NCBI RefSeq assembly: GCF_002441855.2
Contig: NZ_CP029487.1
Location: 124,001 to 188,000, forward strand
Reading direction: 5' to 3'
Origin: Eubacterium maltosivorans
GTDB taxonomy: Bacteria > Bacillota > Clostridia > Eubacteriales > Eubacteriaceae
Length of the DNA stretch: 64,000 bases
Shown: positions 24,507-33,936 of the stretch, in pieces
Layout: each line of letters begins with the position of its first letter
Position numbering within the stretch: position 1 is the stretch's first letter
Made by a program: the position numbers and the translations under genes
Notes under the pieces: generated by a model
The model's database searches: none
What the model saw: only the letters and a program-made list of their open reading frames with translations
What the model was told of the DNA's origin: nothing

Positions 24507-25148
24507 ATGAAAAAAAGTGTATATAGCCTGATGCTTTTTGATGAGATCGTTGAAAAGATCGATCAACTGGCATATGAAAATAATACCAACCGCTCTCAGC
24601 TCATCAACGATATATTAGCTGAGAAGATCGGTCTCGAGACGCCTGAACAGCAGGTGCAGAAAATACTGGAGCAGCTGGACCAAAACCTCAGCGATACCCT
24701 GTCGGTGAGCCAGATCAACAAAAACTCCAGCATCCAGTTTGGCAAAAGTCTGAAATACAAGTACCGGCCAAAGGTGCGGTACAGCTATGAGTTTGTTAAT
24801 GATAACGGGCAGAAATACGCGGTGCTTAAGGTAAGCTCCCGTACCAAGTCCGAGGATTTGAACGAGCATTTTGACCAGTTTTTCCAGAAAATCTGTAACA
24901 TTGAGCGCAAAAACAGCGAGGTGGATGAAAAGGACAGCGAATACCTGACCAACCACAAATTCATCCGTGAGTTTAAGGAAAACGGTGCGGTGCAGAACGG
25001 TGTCGGCAGCGTCACCAATTTTCTGACCGAGTACCTGCGCATGATCGATTCCGCCATGAACCTCTATTTTGAGAGCAGCGGCGATGAAAATCTGGATCAG
25101 GAGCTCGAAGCGCTGTATGAACGGTTTTTTAAAGAACCGGAGAAATAA
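24507..25148 (+). CDS. Ribbon-helix-helix (CopG-like) protein preceding clpB
   Basis: The 213-residue protein has an N-terminal ribbon-helix-helix ('KKSVYSLMLFDEIVEKIDQL' then 'NNTNRSQLINDILAEKIGL'). Next comes a region of about 150 residues that I do not recognise, with a beta-rich middle ('RYSYEFVNDNGQKYAVLKVS') and an acidic helical end. ATG 24507 has GAGGTG 6 bases upstream; a GTG 9 bases earlier lies inside that site. The clpB start is 55 bp downstream with no terminator, so they are probably one operon. It may regulate clpB or itself in place of CtsR, which is inference. Confidence 0.7.
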   Translation: MKKSVYSLMLFDEIVEKIDQLAYENNTNRSQLINDILAEKIGLETPEQQVQKILEQLDQNLSDTLSVSQINKNSSIQFGKSLKYKYRPKVRYSYEFVNDNGQKYAVLKVSSRTKSEDLNEHFDQFFQKICNIERKNSEVDEKDSEYLTNHKFIREFKENGAVQNGVGSVTNFLTEYLRMIDSAMNLYFESSGDENLDQELEALYERFFKEPEK

Positions 25149-25203
25149 AAAACGCCGCCAGACGGCTTGACATACAAAATTTAAGAGAAGTAGGTGATAT
25201 TTA

Positions 25204-27807
25204 ATGGACATGAACATGTTAACACAGAAATCAATCGAAGCGGTTAAAAACGCCGAACAGATTGCCATAGACCATGACCACATGGAGATTCAGCCGGAGC
25301 ATCTGCTCCTGGCGCTGCTGACTCAGGAAAACGGCGTGGTCGGAAGATTATTTGAACGGCTGGGTAAAAACACCTATCCGATTGTTGAAGAATTAAAGGG
25401 CGATATTGACAATATGCCCAGCGTGACCGGCCCGGGACGCGAACCCGGAAAGGTTTATATCAGCCGCGACACCGACAAGGTCATGAATGAGGCTTATAAG
25501 GAAGCCAAGAAGATGGAGGATCAGTACATCTCCGTCGAGCATTTGCTGCTGGGCTTTTACAGCCTGAGCCGGCAGAACGCGGCGCTGGAACTGCTCACTC
25601 GCCACGGCGTCACAAAGGACGAGGTCTTAAAGGTCTTAAAAGATGTGCGCGGCGGCCAGCGGGTCACCAGCGACAACCCCGAGGGTACCTATGAGGCCCT
25701 GACCCAGTATGGGCACGACCTGGTGCAGGACTGCATCGACAACAAGCTGGACCCGGTCATTGGCCGTGATTCTGAAATCCGGCATACCATCCGTATTTTG
25801 TCCAGAAAGACCAAGAACAATCCAGTGCTCATCGGGGAACCGGGCGTTGGTAAAACCGCCATTGTCGAAGGTCTGGCTGCCCGGATTGTGCAGGGCGACG
25901 TGCCCGAGGGCTTAAAGGACAAGCGCATCATCTCTTTAGATATGGGCGCGCTGGTAGCCGGCGCCAAATACCGCGGCGAGTTTGAAGAGCGGCTCAAAGC
26001 CGTCTTAAAGGAAGTGAAGGACAGCGACGGACGCATCATCCTGTTTATCGATGAGCTCCACACCATTGTAGGGGCCGGGAAAACCGAGGGTTCCATGGAT
26101 GCCGGCAACATGCTCAAGCCCATGCTGGCCCGCGGCGAGCTCCACTGTATCGGTGCCACCACACTGGACGAATACCGCCAGTATATTGAAAAGGACCCGG
26201 CACTGGAACGGCGTTTCCAGTCGGTACTGGTCGATGAACCGACGGTTGAGGACACCATTACCATCCTCAGAGGTTTAAAGGAACGCTATGAAATCTTCCA
26301 CGGTGTCAAGATTCAGGATAACGCCCTGGTCTCCGCGGCAGTGCTTTCCAACCGGTACATTACCGACCGTTTCCTCCCCGATAAGGCCATCGACCTTGTG
26401 GACGAGGCCTGCGCCATGATCCGTACCGAAATTGACTCCATGCCCGAAGAGATGGATGAGGTCAACCGTAAGATGATCCAGCTGGAAATCGAGGAAACCG
26501 CCCTCAAAAAGGAAGAAGACAAGCTCAGCCGTGAGCGTCTGGAACGGATTCAGAAAGAGCTGGCCGAATACCGCGACCGCTTCAATGAAATGAAGATCCA
26601 GTGGGATAACGAAAAGAACGCGGTGGAATCGGTTCAGAAGATCAAGGAAGAAATCGACCGGGTCAACCACCAGATCGAGCTGGCCCAGCGCGAGTCTGAC
26701 TATGACAAGGCCGCAGAGCTGACCTACGGCAAGCTGCCGGAATTACAGAAGAAGATGAAGGAAATGGAGGAAGCTGCCGAAGCCAGAGGCGAAGGCGAAT
26801 CCCTGATTCGTGAGAGCGTGACCGAGGACGAAATCGCCGAGGTGATTTCCAACTGGACCGGTATTCCTCTGAGTCGCCTGATGGCAGGCGAACGGGAAAA
26901 ACTCCTGAACCTGGAAGATACCCTCAGAAAACGCGTGGTCGGCCAGGAAGAACCCATCGAAAAGGTGGTCGACGCCATTATCCGCTCCCGCGCGGGCATC
27001 AAAAACCCCAACAGCCCCATTGGCTCTTTCCTGTTCTTAGGACCGACCGGGGTCGGTAAAACCGAGCTGGCCAAAGCCGTCGCTGCCAACCTGTTCGATT
27101 CCGAGGACAACATGATCCGGATCGACATGAGCGAGTACATGGAAAAATTCTCCGTGAGCCGCCTCATCGGTGCACCTCCGGGATATGTTGGCTATGAAGA
27201 AGGCGGCCAGCTGACAGAAGCCGTACGGCGTAAACCCTATTCGGTCATTCTCCTGGACGAAATCGAAAAAGCCCATAAGGACGTGTTCAACGTGCTGCTC
27301 CAGATTCTGGACGACGGCCGTGTGACCGACTCCCAGGGGCGGACCATCGACTTTAAAAACACCATCATCATTATGACCAGCAACATCGGCTCCGAATATC
27401 TGCTCGAGGGCATCGACGCCGAGGGCAACATTCTCATCGAAACCGAGGAAGCGGTCATGAATTCCCTGAAGAATTACTTCCGGCCCGAATTCCTCAACCG
27501 TATTGATGAGATCGTGCTGTACAAGCCACTCACCAAGCGCTCCATCGGCAGAATCGTTGATCTGATGATGGCCGAGCTCCAGAAACGCCTGGACGACAAG
27601 CGCATTGTGGTCAAGCTCAGCGAGGACGCCAAGGAAGCCGTCATCGATCAGGGTTACGACCCCAGCTACGGCGCCCGCCCGCTCAAGCGTTTCCTGCAGA
27701 AAAACATTGAAACCATGATCGGCAAGGAAATTATCCGGGGCAACCTGGATGAAGACCAGGTGGTCACCGTCGACTTTAAGGACGGCCACTTTATCATTGA
27801 AAAATAA
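25204..27807 (+). CDS. clpB: ATP-dependent disaggregase ClpB
   Basis: The 867-residue cytoplasmic Hsp100 chaperone, with DnaK, pulls proteins out of aggregates using ATP. Visible in order: an N-terminal Clp_N double repeat (1-145), AAA-1 with Walker A 'GEPGVGKTA' and Walker B '[14 protein letters not shown]', the long coiled-coil M-domain (about 405-525) that separates ClpB from ClpC, AAA-2 with Walker A 'GPTGVGKTE' and '[10 protein letters not shown]', and a C-terminal D2-small domain ('[14 protein letters not shown]'). Length is normal for ClpB and no ClpP-docking loop is expected. It is transcribed with the RHH gene. Confidence 0.97.
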   Translation: MDMNMLTQKSIEAVKNAEQIAIDHDHMEIQPEHLLLALLTQENGVVGRLFERLGKNTYPIVEELKGDIDNMPSVTGPGREPGKVYISRDTDKVMNEAYKEAKKMEDQYISVEHLLLGFYSLSRQNAALELLTRHGVTKDEVLKVLKDVRGGQRVTSDNPEGTYEALTQYGHDLVQDCIDNKLDPVIGRDSEIRHTIRILSRKTKNNPVLIGEPGVGKTAIVEGLAARIVQGDVPEGLKDKRIISLDMGALVAGAKYRGEFEERLKAVLKEVKDSDGRIILFIDELHTIVGAGKTEGSMDAGNMLKPMLARGELHCIGATTLDEYRQYIEKDPALERRFQSVLVDEPTVEDTITILRGLKERYEIFHGVKIQDNALVSAAVLSNRYITDRFLPDKAIDLVDEACAMIRTEIDSMPEEMDEVNRKMIQLEIEETALKKEEDKLSRERLERIQKELAEYRDRFNEMKIQWDNEKNAVESVQKIKEEIDRVNHQIELAQRESDYDKAAELTYGKLPELQKKMKEMEEAAEARGEGESLIRESVTEDEIAEVISNWTGIPLSRLMAGEREKLLNLEDTLRKRVVGQEEPIEKVVDAIIRSRAGIKNPNSPIGSFLFLGPTGVGKTELAKAVAANLFDSEDNMIRIDMSEYMEKFSVSRLIGAPPGYVGYEEGGQLTEAVRRKPYSVILLDEIEKAHKDVFNVLLQILDDGRVTDSQGRTIDFKNTIIIMTSNIGSEYLLEGIDAEGNILIETEEAVMNSLKNYFRPEFLNRIDEIVLYKPLTKRSIGRIVDLMMAELQKRLDDKRIVVKLSEDAKEAVIDQGYDPSYGARPLKRFLQKNIETMIGKEIIRGNLDEDQVVTVDFKDGHFIIEK

Positions 27808-27822
27808 AGAACGACACACGCA

Positions 27823-27856
27823 GAGATCGGCGCAGATTTGCGCCGATCTTTTTTTG
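27823..27856 (+). terminator. GATCGGC-family terminator after clpB
   Basis: An 11-bp stem AGATCGGCGCA / TGCGCCGATCT is followed by seven T, 15 bp after the clpB stop. The remaining bases to 28020 hold a TATAAT-like box near 27922 but no gene. Confidence 0.9.
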
Positions 27857-28020
27857 CAAATAAAACGGCAGACAAAAGCTTTATCCAGCATAAAAAGAAA
27901 TGACCAGAGGCAGAAAGCATGCTATAATCATCATATACCGCCGGGGACAGTGCGCCGGGCGGCCATATTTGCTTTCAGACACTGTGAAAAAAGAGCGTTC
28001 AATATTGTGGAGGAACAACG

Positions 28021-28584
28021 ATGCGTGAGCCGTTATATTTTAAGACCCGCGACGCGTTCAGAGGCTGGCTGGCGGATAACTGCCAGTCCAGTGACGGCGT
28101 CTGGCTGGTATTTGGAAAAACAAAAGCGTTCGTGACTGTAAAAGCCAGTGAGGCACTGGAGGAAGCCCTGTGCTTTGGATGGATTGACGGCCAGATGAAG
28201 CGGGTTGACGACCAGTCCTACATCAAATACTTTTCCGCGCGCAGAAAAAACAGCAAATGGTCCGCAAAAAACAAGGCCCTGGCAGAAAGCCTTGAAAAAC
28301 GTGGGCTGATGACAGACATCGGCAGGGAAAAGATCGAGGAGGCCAAGAAGAACGGCCAGTGGGACAGCGCAGTGAGCCCCTCTGCCATCACAGAGGAGCA
28401 GATTGAGGCAGTCGCCGGACTGCTGCGGGAAAACGAATTGGCCCACACCAATTTTCAGAACATGCCGCCTTCTGTGAAAAAGACCTATACAAGAGCCTAT
28501 CTCGACGCCAAAACAGAGGCCGGACGCGCCAAACGCCTGGCGTGGATGACTGGCCGGCTGGAGAAAAATTTAAAGCCCATGTGA
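28021..28584 (+). CDS. YdeI/OmpD-associated family protein
   Basis: The 187-residue protein matches the YdeI/OmpD-associated family: 'AFRGWLADNCQSSDGVWLVF', 'ALEEALCFGWIDGQMKRVDD' then 'QSYIKYFSARRKNSKWSAKN', and a C-terminal DUF1905-type helix pair ('KKTYTRAYLDAKTEAGRAKR'). Function is unsettled; family members are cytoplasmic and sometimes tied to envelope or antimicrobial-peptide stress. The start has GAGGAAC about 5 bases upstream. A signal-peptide-bearing gene follows 24 bp later, so they may share a transcript. Confidence 0.8.
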   Translation: MREPLYFKTRDAFRGWLADNCQSSDGVWLVFGKTKAFVTVKASEALEEALCFGWIDGQMKRVDDQSYIKYFSARRKNSKWSAKNKALAESLEKRGLMTDIGREKIEEAKKNGQWDSAVSPSAITEEQIEAVAGLLRENELAHTNFQNMPPSVKKTYTRAYLDAKTEAGRAKRLAWMTGRLEKNLKPM

Positions 28585-28608
28585 TCAGGGAAAAAAGGAG
28601 AAGCGTTT

Positions 28609-28998
28609 GTGAAATCAAAAGCCGTTTTTCGCACCGCCTGCGGCATTGCCGCCCTCTGTCTGATAGCCAGTGTGATTTTTGGCCTGCGGGGACACGCCAG
28701 CGAAACAAAGGTGGTGGTCGACAAGCCTTCACCCTATACACAGGAGCAGATAGAAGCTGCGGCGCGCGCTGTCAAATGGGATGTTAAGCGGCGGTTTGGC
28801 TGGGAGCTTCTCGAGCTGACCTACGAGGACTGCGGCGTTTTAGAAGATGGGAAAAGCGCCGTGTTTTTTAAAGCTATGATCCGTACGGGCTTTCTGACAG
28901 ATGGCAGCGCCCCGCCGCGCAGTATGCTGTACTGGGGCTTTTGGGTCGCCCAACGGCCGAACGGCGGCTGGTCTGTGGTGCGCTGTGGGTATGGGTAA
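28609..28998 (+). CDS. Hypothetical exported or membrane-anchored protein
   Basis: The 129-residue protein starts at GTG with AAAGGAG 8 bases upstream. It has a signal peptide or anchor (about 8-27) and an exported domain of about 100 residues ('AVKWDVKRRFGWELLELTYE', 'AVFFKAMIRTGFLTDGSAPP', ending 'GGWSVVRCGYG'). Two cysteines (in 'YEDCGVL' and 'VRCGYG') could form a disulfide outside the cell. I do not recognise a family. It resembles small domains that end in 'W.VV..GYG' in other Clostridia, which are of unknown function. Confidence 0.6.
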   Translation: MKSKAVFRTACGIAALCLIASVIFGLRGHASETKVVVDKPSPYTQEQIEAAARAVKWDVKRRFGWELLELTYEDCGVLEDGKSAVFFKAMIRTGFLTDGSAPPRSMLYWGFWVAQRPNGGWSVVRCGYG

Positions 28999-29028
28999 AA
29001 GACGAGGATAGGATTGGCCCTGCGCTTA

Positions 29029-29071
29029 TAAAAAACAGCAGGCCTTCTCTTAGTGGAAAGGGCCTGCTGTT
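29029..29071 (-). terminator. Terminator of the leftward lipoprotein-kinase operon
   Basis: An 11-bp stem AACAGCAGGCC / GGCCTGCTGTT is followed, reading leftward, by a T tract (29030-29035). It lies 31 bp past the stop of the leftward lipoprotein gene. Confidence 0.75.
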
Positions 29072-29102
29072 GGCGGTTCGGGCCTGGCGGCCTCAGTGTG
29101 TT

Positions 29103-30431
29103 TTAGTCATGCAGCCTGCTGTCTGCCCAGCCTTTGTCAATCGCCGCGTTACAGTCTGCGTCGATGGCTTCGGCTGTTTCTTTCGGGGTCTTTGTTCCGG
29201 TAAGCAGACTGTGGATATGGGTGTAGAATACATCGCGCACACCACGCCAGTTCGGGTTGTTGGCAGTGAAATCCACCGTGTTAGCAGTATTGGCAGTATA
29301 AGCCTCCTGCATAAAAATGTGGTCGGCTGTCCGTTCTGTTGTGGCCCTGCTCGCGGGCAGGCCGATCTGGGCGTAGTCCATCAGCTCCTCATTGGCATAA
29401 AAATAGCTTACGAAGTCCTTGGCGGCTTTCAGCTTTGCTTCATCGCCATTGTCAAAAACCTGAAAGCCGGTGACAAACGATGTGTTATAACCCTTTCCGT
29501 CCATACTGGGGAAATTGACAAGGCCAGTTGCGCTCATATCGAGGCTGTCTGTTGTGGCGCTGTTCATCATGTGAATGGCCAGCTGATTGTTCAGGAAAAG
29601 ATTCACACAGTCGTTGATCTCCAGGTTTTCACAGCTTGCGGGAAAGTATCCTTTGCTATAGGAATCCGCGATCCACTGGAGCGCAGCGATACCCTCCTCA
29701 GTGTTGAGATGGAAGCGGCCTTTTTCATCAAAAAATGAGCTGCCCTTGCTGCGCAGCAGGGTCATGATATGTGTGTCGCCCTGGTCGTTTTTGGCGTACA
29801 TCATCATGGGATAAGACATCTCTGGCAGCTTAGCCGCCAGTGTGGACAGGATGGTCTCCCATTCCTCAGGGGTCCAGCTCTGGATTTGGTGGTCCTCGCC
29901 AATGTATTGGTCCAAGCCACACTGGCGGAACAGGTTTTTGTTAAAGCACATGGTGTTTTGCAGGCTGTAATAGGGCAGCATGTAGGTTTTTCCGTTTATC
30001 TGGCTCATTTCCCAGCTTGCCCTGTCAATGTCGCTTTTCATGTCATCTGTGATCAGGTCGTCCAAAGGGACTACCCGGCCCGTATGAATATAGCCCGCCA
30101 TGTTAAAATAGCCTTCAAATAAAATGTCTGCGGCGTTTTCGGTGTCGAAGCAGTCTGTAATGTATTTATCCTCATCGAGGTAGTCGAATTTTACGACATT
30201 TACGGTAACATCAGCGCCTTTGTATTGGGCCGCGAATTCTTTGCCGGCCTGTATGAGCACGTCGTACATGTCCGTAAGGTCGGTGTTGGCGTTCGCCACG
30301 GTAAGCGGTGGAACCTTAATCGTCAGGACCGTCTGCTTTTTTTCGGGCTCTTTAGCAGTACAGCCAGACAGAACCCCCAGCAGGAGGCTCAGGATTAAGC
30401 CGCCTGCTAAAATTTGTTTCCATTTTTTCAT
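29103..30431 (-). CDS. Extracellular solute-binding lipoprotein (family 1 type)
   Basis: The 442-residue product has a signal peptide with lipobox ('LLLGVLSGCTAKEPEKK', Cys near 24) and a family-1 solute-binding body ('LIQAGKEFAAQYKGADVTVN', 'PYYSLQNTMCFNKNLFRQCG', 'AAKDFVSYFYANEELMDYAQ'). It is surface-anchored. It lies 15 bp after the hybrid kinase gene on the same strand and no permease or ATPase is near. This repeats the arrangement at 3-3125 with gene order reversed, supporting a sensory rather than transport role. The ligand is unknown; sugars or oligosaccharides are typical for the family. Confidence 0.85.
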   Translation of the reverse strand: MKKWKQILAGGLILSLLLGVLSGCTAKEPEKKQTVLTIKVPPLTVANANTDLTDMYDVLIQAGKEFAAQYKGADVTVNVVKFDYLDEDKYITDCFDTENAADILFEGYFNMAGYIHTGRVVPLDDLITDDMKSDIDRASWEMSQINGKTYMLPYYSLQNTMCFNKNLFRQCGLDQYIGEDHQIQSWTPEEWETILSTLAAKLPEMSYPMMMYAKNDQGDTHIMTLLRSKGSSFFDEKGRFHLNTEEGIAALQWIADSYSKGYFPASCENLEINDCVNLFLNNQLAIHMMNSATTDSLDMSATGLVNFPSMDGKGYNTSFVTGFQVFDNGDEAKLKAAKDFVSYFYANEELMDYAQIGLPASRATTERTADHIFMQEAYTANTANTVDFTANNPNWRGVRDVFYTHIHSLLTGTKTPKETAEAIDADCNAAIDKGWADSRLHD

Positions 30432-30446
30432 TTTTGATTTTTCTCC

Positions 30447-32552
30447 TTATTTTGTAACGCCCAGCATCTGTATGAGCTTTTTGACGTCGATGGGCTTTGC
30501 GATAAAGTCGTTCATTCCGCTTTCAAATGCTTTGTCCTGGTCTTCCTTAAAGGAATTGGCGGTACAGGCGTAGATGATTATGGATTTTGCGTCGGGACGG
30601 TTGAGCCCGCGGATTATTTTTGTCGCCTCGTAGCCGTTTCGCACGGGCATCTGCACGTCCATCAGAATAACGTCGAATTCGTAGGGGGCAGAGGCTTCAA
30701 ACCGCTCGACCACCTGGCCGCCATCGGCCGCGTGGGTGACAGTAAAGCCGGAAGCCTTCAGCATTTCCAACAGAATTTCGGCGTTCAGATCATTGTCCTC
30801 AGCCACCAGAATGTTGAGCGGCCCGCGCTCCGGCACTTCTGTCGGGACAGCTTCTGCGGCGGGCGCCGTATCGGAAACGCTGTCTGCGGTGTCGGCTTTT
30901 ATGATAAAGGTGAAACAACTGCCCTTACCGACCTCGCTTTTGACAGACAATGTGCCGCCCATCTGCTTTGCCAGCAGGGAACTGATGGACATGCCAAGCC
31001 CCGTGCCCTCAGTCCCCTGGGAGACGGTATTGCGCTCCTGGCTGAACGCGTTGAATATTTTTTTCTGGAAAGCTTCGCTTATGCCGCATCCGGTATCCTC
31101 GACGGAAAAAATTGTTGTGACCTGGCCGGACTCAACGTTTGTCTGAAGCGCCCGCAGGGTTATCTGGCCACCTTCCGGTGTAAACTTGACTGCGTTGCCA
31201 AGAATGTTCATCAGGATTTGCTCAATCCGCGTCTCGTCCCCGATGATTTCAGGATATCTGATATCTGTTTCGATCTGAAAGCAGATCTTTTTGTCCTCCA
31301 TACGGCTGCGCATAATGGTTGCGACTGTGGAGACCAGCTGTTGAAGGGAAAAAGGCTTTGCGTCAAGTGCCATCTTTCCGGCCTGCAGTTTTGACATATC
31401 CAGAACATCGTTGACAAGGGAGAGCAGGTATTTTGCGGTTGCGTCGGATTTATGGAGATACTCTGAAAGCGCCTTCGGGTTTTGGGTGTTCTGCTGCATT
31501 AACTGGTTCAGGCCGATGATGCCGTTGAGCGGCGTCCGTATCTCGTGGCTCATATTTGACAGGAAGTCCCCGCGGGATTTGGCTTCGGCCTTGGCAGTGG
31601 CGGAGATTAATAAGACCCGGATGATGATAAACATCATTGCGCACAAAACGGCCACGACAACCGCGAGCATAACACTGGTCATCGAAACAAACTGATGCGT
31701 CTGCTCGTTGAATGCTTCCTCGTCGACTGTCAGCACGATGCTCCAGTCTGTTCCGGGCATGGGGATAAACGAGGCCACCTGTTTGGTGTGATCCTTATAT
31801 TTAAAATGCTTTAAAAAGGATCCACTTTGGTTAAGCTGGGTGACAATTTCCGCGATCTCTGTTTCGGACATACCGGTGTTTTTCTGGAGCTCCTCGAAAT
31901 AGTTGTCAATTTTTCCAATGCCGGCGCTGGCGTCATAGTTTACAACATAGTTGCCCGTCTTATCGATAATACTGGTAACCCCACGGCCGTCGAAGCTGTC
32001 GATTTTCAGGCGGTCGGCAATCGTGTCGATTTTTGAGAAACCGACAATCCCGATAAATTTTATATCGTTTACTTGAAATGGGTTACACCGGACGCCGTAA
32101 ACAAGGCTTTCTCTGAGGGTTTCCAAAAAGTTAGTGTCATCGTAGCGTATCACAAATTTTTCATCGCCGGAGAGCAGGGGTCGCACATAGCTTTTATCGC
32201 TGCTGTTCTGAACAATATTCGCGCTGGAATAGGTTCGCCCCTCGGAGTCCACCAGATAGATGTCATCAAAATTATTGGTCAGATGTTCGAGATTCAGGCG
32301 GCGGCACACATCCTGTATCGTCGTGTATTTATTGTTCTCTGTTCTGTAATAAACAGCGGATAATTCATCCCATGAGTTTTCCAGCTCATTTTGGATATTC
32401 TGCCGGTCATGTTCAGATAATTCGTCCATAAAAGCAATGACAGAGGATTCTGTTGCGCGGGAAAGCTGATTGATATATACTAAGACTGCGGACAGCATAA
32501 CAATAAATGTTGCTGAGACAAGAAGTGTAATCCGAATTCTATTCCTTTTCAT
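30447..32552 (-). CDS. Hybrid sensor histidine kinase with extracellular Cache-type sensor
   Basis: The 701-residue membrane kinase has an N-terminal membrane segment (about 8-28), an extracellular region of about 240 residues with dCache character ('SSDKSYVRPLLSGDEKFVIR', 'GIVGFSKIDTIADRLKIDSF', 'TGNYVVNYD'), and a second membrane segment (about 290-315). HisKA ('SNMSHEIRTPLNGIIGLNQL'), HATPase ('NILGNAVKFTPEGG', 'DTGCGI', 'GTGLGMSIS') and a C-terminal receiver with 'LMDVQMPVRNG' follow. ATG 32552 is preferred over GTG 32564 because GGTGAG lies 7 bases before it. The linked lipoprotein gene suggests ligand delivery to the sensor. Confidence 0.88.
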   Translation of the reverse strand: MKRNRIRITLLVSATFIVMLSAVLVYINQLSRATESSVIAFMDELSEHDRQNIQNELENSWDELSAVYYRTENNKYTTIQDVCRRLNLEHLTNNFDDIYLVDSEGRTYSSANIVQNSSDKSYVRPLLSGDEKFVIRYDDTNFLETLRESLVYGVRCNPFQVNDIKFIGIVGFSKIDTIADRLKIDSFDGRGVTSIIDKTGNYVVNYDASAGIGKIDNYFEELQKNTGMSETEIAEIVTQLNQSGSFLKHFKYKDHTKQVASFIPMPGTDWSIVLTVDEEAFNEQTHQFVSMTSVMLAVVVAVLCAMMFIIIRVLLISATAKAEAKSRGDFLSNMSHEIRTPLNGIIGLNQLMQQNTQNPKALSEYLHKSDATAKYLLSLVNDVLDMSKLQAGKMALDAKPFSLQQLVSTVATIMRSRMEDKKICFQIETDIRYPEIIGDETRIEQILMNILGNAVKFTPEGGQITLRALQTNVESGQVTTIFSVEDTGCGISEAFQKKIFNAFSQERNTVSQGTEGTGLGMSISSLLAKQMGGTLSVKSEVGKGSCFTFIIKADTADSVSDTAPAAEAVPTEVPERGPLNILVAEDNDLNAEILLEMLKASGFTVTHAADGGQVVERFEASAPYEFDVILMDVQMPVRNGYEATKIIRGLNRPDAKSIIIYACTANSFKEDQDKAFESGMNDFIAKPIDVKKLIQMLGVTK

Positions 32553-32617
32553 TATAGGTCTCACCCCCGATGATAAAATATTATGGTCACTGAAAATTCA
32601 GGGTATTCTTAAGCAGC

Positions 32618-32659
32618 GAATCAGATATGATACCGTTTGATTAAAATATCATCTGATTC
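32618..32659. repeat. Inverted repeat upstream of leftward kinase gene
   Basis: GAATCAGATATGAT (32618-32631) and ATCATCTGATTC (32648-32659) form a near-perfect dyad between the leftward promoter and the kinase start. It would lie in the 5' leader and could be an operator or an RNA hairpin. The gene-free stretch 32553-32879 otherwise holds only the promoter and an unremarkable AT-rich segment. Confidence 0.45.
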
Positions 32660-32679
32660 ACATCGGCATTTACAAAGTA

Positions 32680-32708
32680 AGTATAGCAAAATAAAAGAAA
32701 AATAGCAA
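32680..32708 (-). promoter_or_regulatory. Promoter of leftward kinase-lipoprotein operon
   Basis: Reading leftward, TTGCTA (32708-32703) and TATACT (32685-32680) are separated by 17 bp. The predicted transcript would begin about 120 bases before the kinase start codon. Confidence 0.6.
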
Positions 32709-32879
32709 CTTTACAGAAAAATTCAGCATAATAAGTGACAACGGACAGGCCAGGAAAGGGGCGTCTCCCCGGGAACAAACCATGAGAGAAAATAGAACGG
32801 CCTGATATAAAAAGTCGGTATGGCGAAATAGATGTGTTCGCATTTTATAGATTAAGCCGATATATGCAAGGAGGAAAAA

Positions 32880-33536
32880 ATGAAATCAAAGGCATGGAAC
32901 TGGGAGAAAAACCAGTCGGATTACTGGCTCATCCCCTGTGTGGAGAGCCCCTATCTCGCGGAGCGGTGGCAGGCGAAGGGCTTCCTGCGCTTTCTGGACC
33001 TGGGCTGTGGCCTGGGGCGGCACGCGGTTTATATGGCGAAAAAGGGCTTTGAGGTCACCGCCGCCGACCTGTCTGCGTACGGCGTCGAGCACACCAGAAA
33101 ATGGGCCGGGGAGGAGGGGATTCCCCTCACGGCCTGCGTGGCCGATATGCTGGACCTGCCTTTTGAGGACAACACCTTTGACTGCGCCATGGCCTACAAT
33201 GTCATCTACCATACGGATATTCCGGGCTTTCAGGCCGCCCTGGCGGAAATCCGCCGGGTGTTAAAGCCTGGGGGCGAGCTGTTCCTCACGCTCATCTCCA
33301 AAAGCACCTACGGCTACCGGCAGGCAGACAGCCGCCGGCGCGTTGACGCCAACACCCTGCTCTCGGAAAAGAGCGATACGGAGACGGGCGTGCCCCACCT
33401 CTATGTGGACCTGGAAGACATCAAACATTTCTTTAAAGCCTGGCGCCTTGAGGACAGCCTGAAAGAATCCTGTGTCTATAACCCAGAGGAGCCGCAGTAT
33501 TACAGCGCGCACTGGAGCCTTATCGTCCGAAAATAA
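32880..33536 (+). CDS. Class I SAM-dependent methyltransferase
   Basis: The 218-residue cytoplasmic protein has the Rossmann-type SAM site: motif I 'FLDLGCGLGRHAVYMAKKGF' (about 38-57), motif II acidic end 'VTAADLS', motif III 'CVADMLDLPFEDNTFDCAMA', and the post-core 'EIRRVLKPGGELFLTLIS'. The family includes small-molecule methyltransferases; the substrate is not evident. An AGGAGG site precedes the start. The cobalamin riboswitch begins 65 bp after its stop and has its own promoter, so this is probably a single-gene unit. Confidence 0.85.
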   Translation: MKSKAWNWEKNQSDYWLIPCVESPYLAERWQAKGFLRFLDLGCGLGRHAVYMAKKGFEVTAADLSAYGVEHTRKWAGEEGIPLTACVADMLDLPFEDNTFDCAMAYNVIYHTDIPGFQAALAEIRRVLKPGGELFLTLISKSTYGYRQADSRRRVDANTLLSEKSDTETGVPHLYVDLEDIKHFFKAWRLEDSLKESCVYNPEEPQYYSAHWSLIVRK

Positions 33537-33553
33537 ATCGGTTCGATTGCATA

Positions 33554-33582
33554 TTGACAAGTATAATAGAAGCAGGTATAAT
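33554..33582 (+). promoter_or_regulatory. Promoter of cobalamin riboswitch and importer operon
   Basis: Consensus TTGACA (33554-33559) and TATAAT (33577-33582) with 17-bp spacing lie directly before the riboswitch aptamer. Confidence 0.85.
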
Positions 33583-33600
33583 GATAAAAACTGAATAACC

Positions 33601-33749
33601 TTTGAGGTGCTTAGCAATAAGAGAATAGGGAAACCGGTGCGAATCCGGTGCGAACCCATCACTGTAAACAGGGACAAAGCCTGAAAGCCACTGGAGCGAT
33701 CCGGGAAGGCAGGCCGCGGACGAGCTGTAAGCCAGGAGACCTGCCTTAA
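33601..33749 (+). promoter_or_regulatory. Cobalamin riboswitch aptamer
   Basis: The conserved elements are present in order: GAATAGGGAAACCGGTGCGA then ATCCGGTGCGAAC (P4/P5 and L5), CCATCACTGTAAACAG (P6 region), a P8-P9 segment, and the B12 box GCCAGGAGACCTGCC (33731-33745). The aptamer senses adenosylcobalamin-type ligands in nascent RNA. A terminator hairpin 70 bases further on is the expression platform, so bound cobalamin should shut off the importer genes. Confidence 0.95.
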
Positions 33750-33815
33750 AGAAGAAATGCGTGCAGGGGGATTATGCAGCGGCGTGTTTGAACAAACGAA
33801 ATCTCGGAAAATGGG

Positions 33816-33848
33816 ACCGATGAGCAGAGTGCTTATCGGTTTTTTTAT
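33816..33848 (+). terminator. Riboswitch-controlled terminator
   Basis: A 10-bp stem ACCGATGAGC / GCTTATCGGT with a loop AGAGT is followed by seven T. It lies between the aptamer and the importer's first gene. The rest of 33849-33936 is the leader with the ribosome binding site. Confidence 0.8.
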
Positions 33849-33936
33849 TTGTCTTAAAGTCAGGGAGCCTGTTTTATGGGAAGATGTTGATATCCGCGAG
33901 GATTTAACATAAATTTTATTTTTAATGGAGGGAAAA

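Noticed and set aside
28941-29738. 265-codon rightward open frame over the second lipoprotein gene
   Set aside because: It overlaps the stop of a real gene and runs antisense through a clear solute-binding protein; the translated sequence has no domain.
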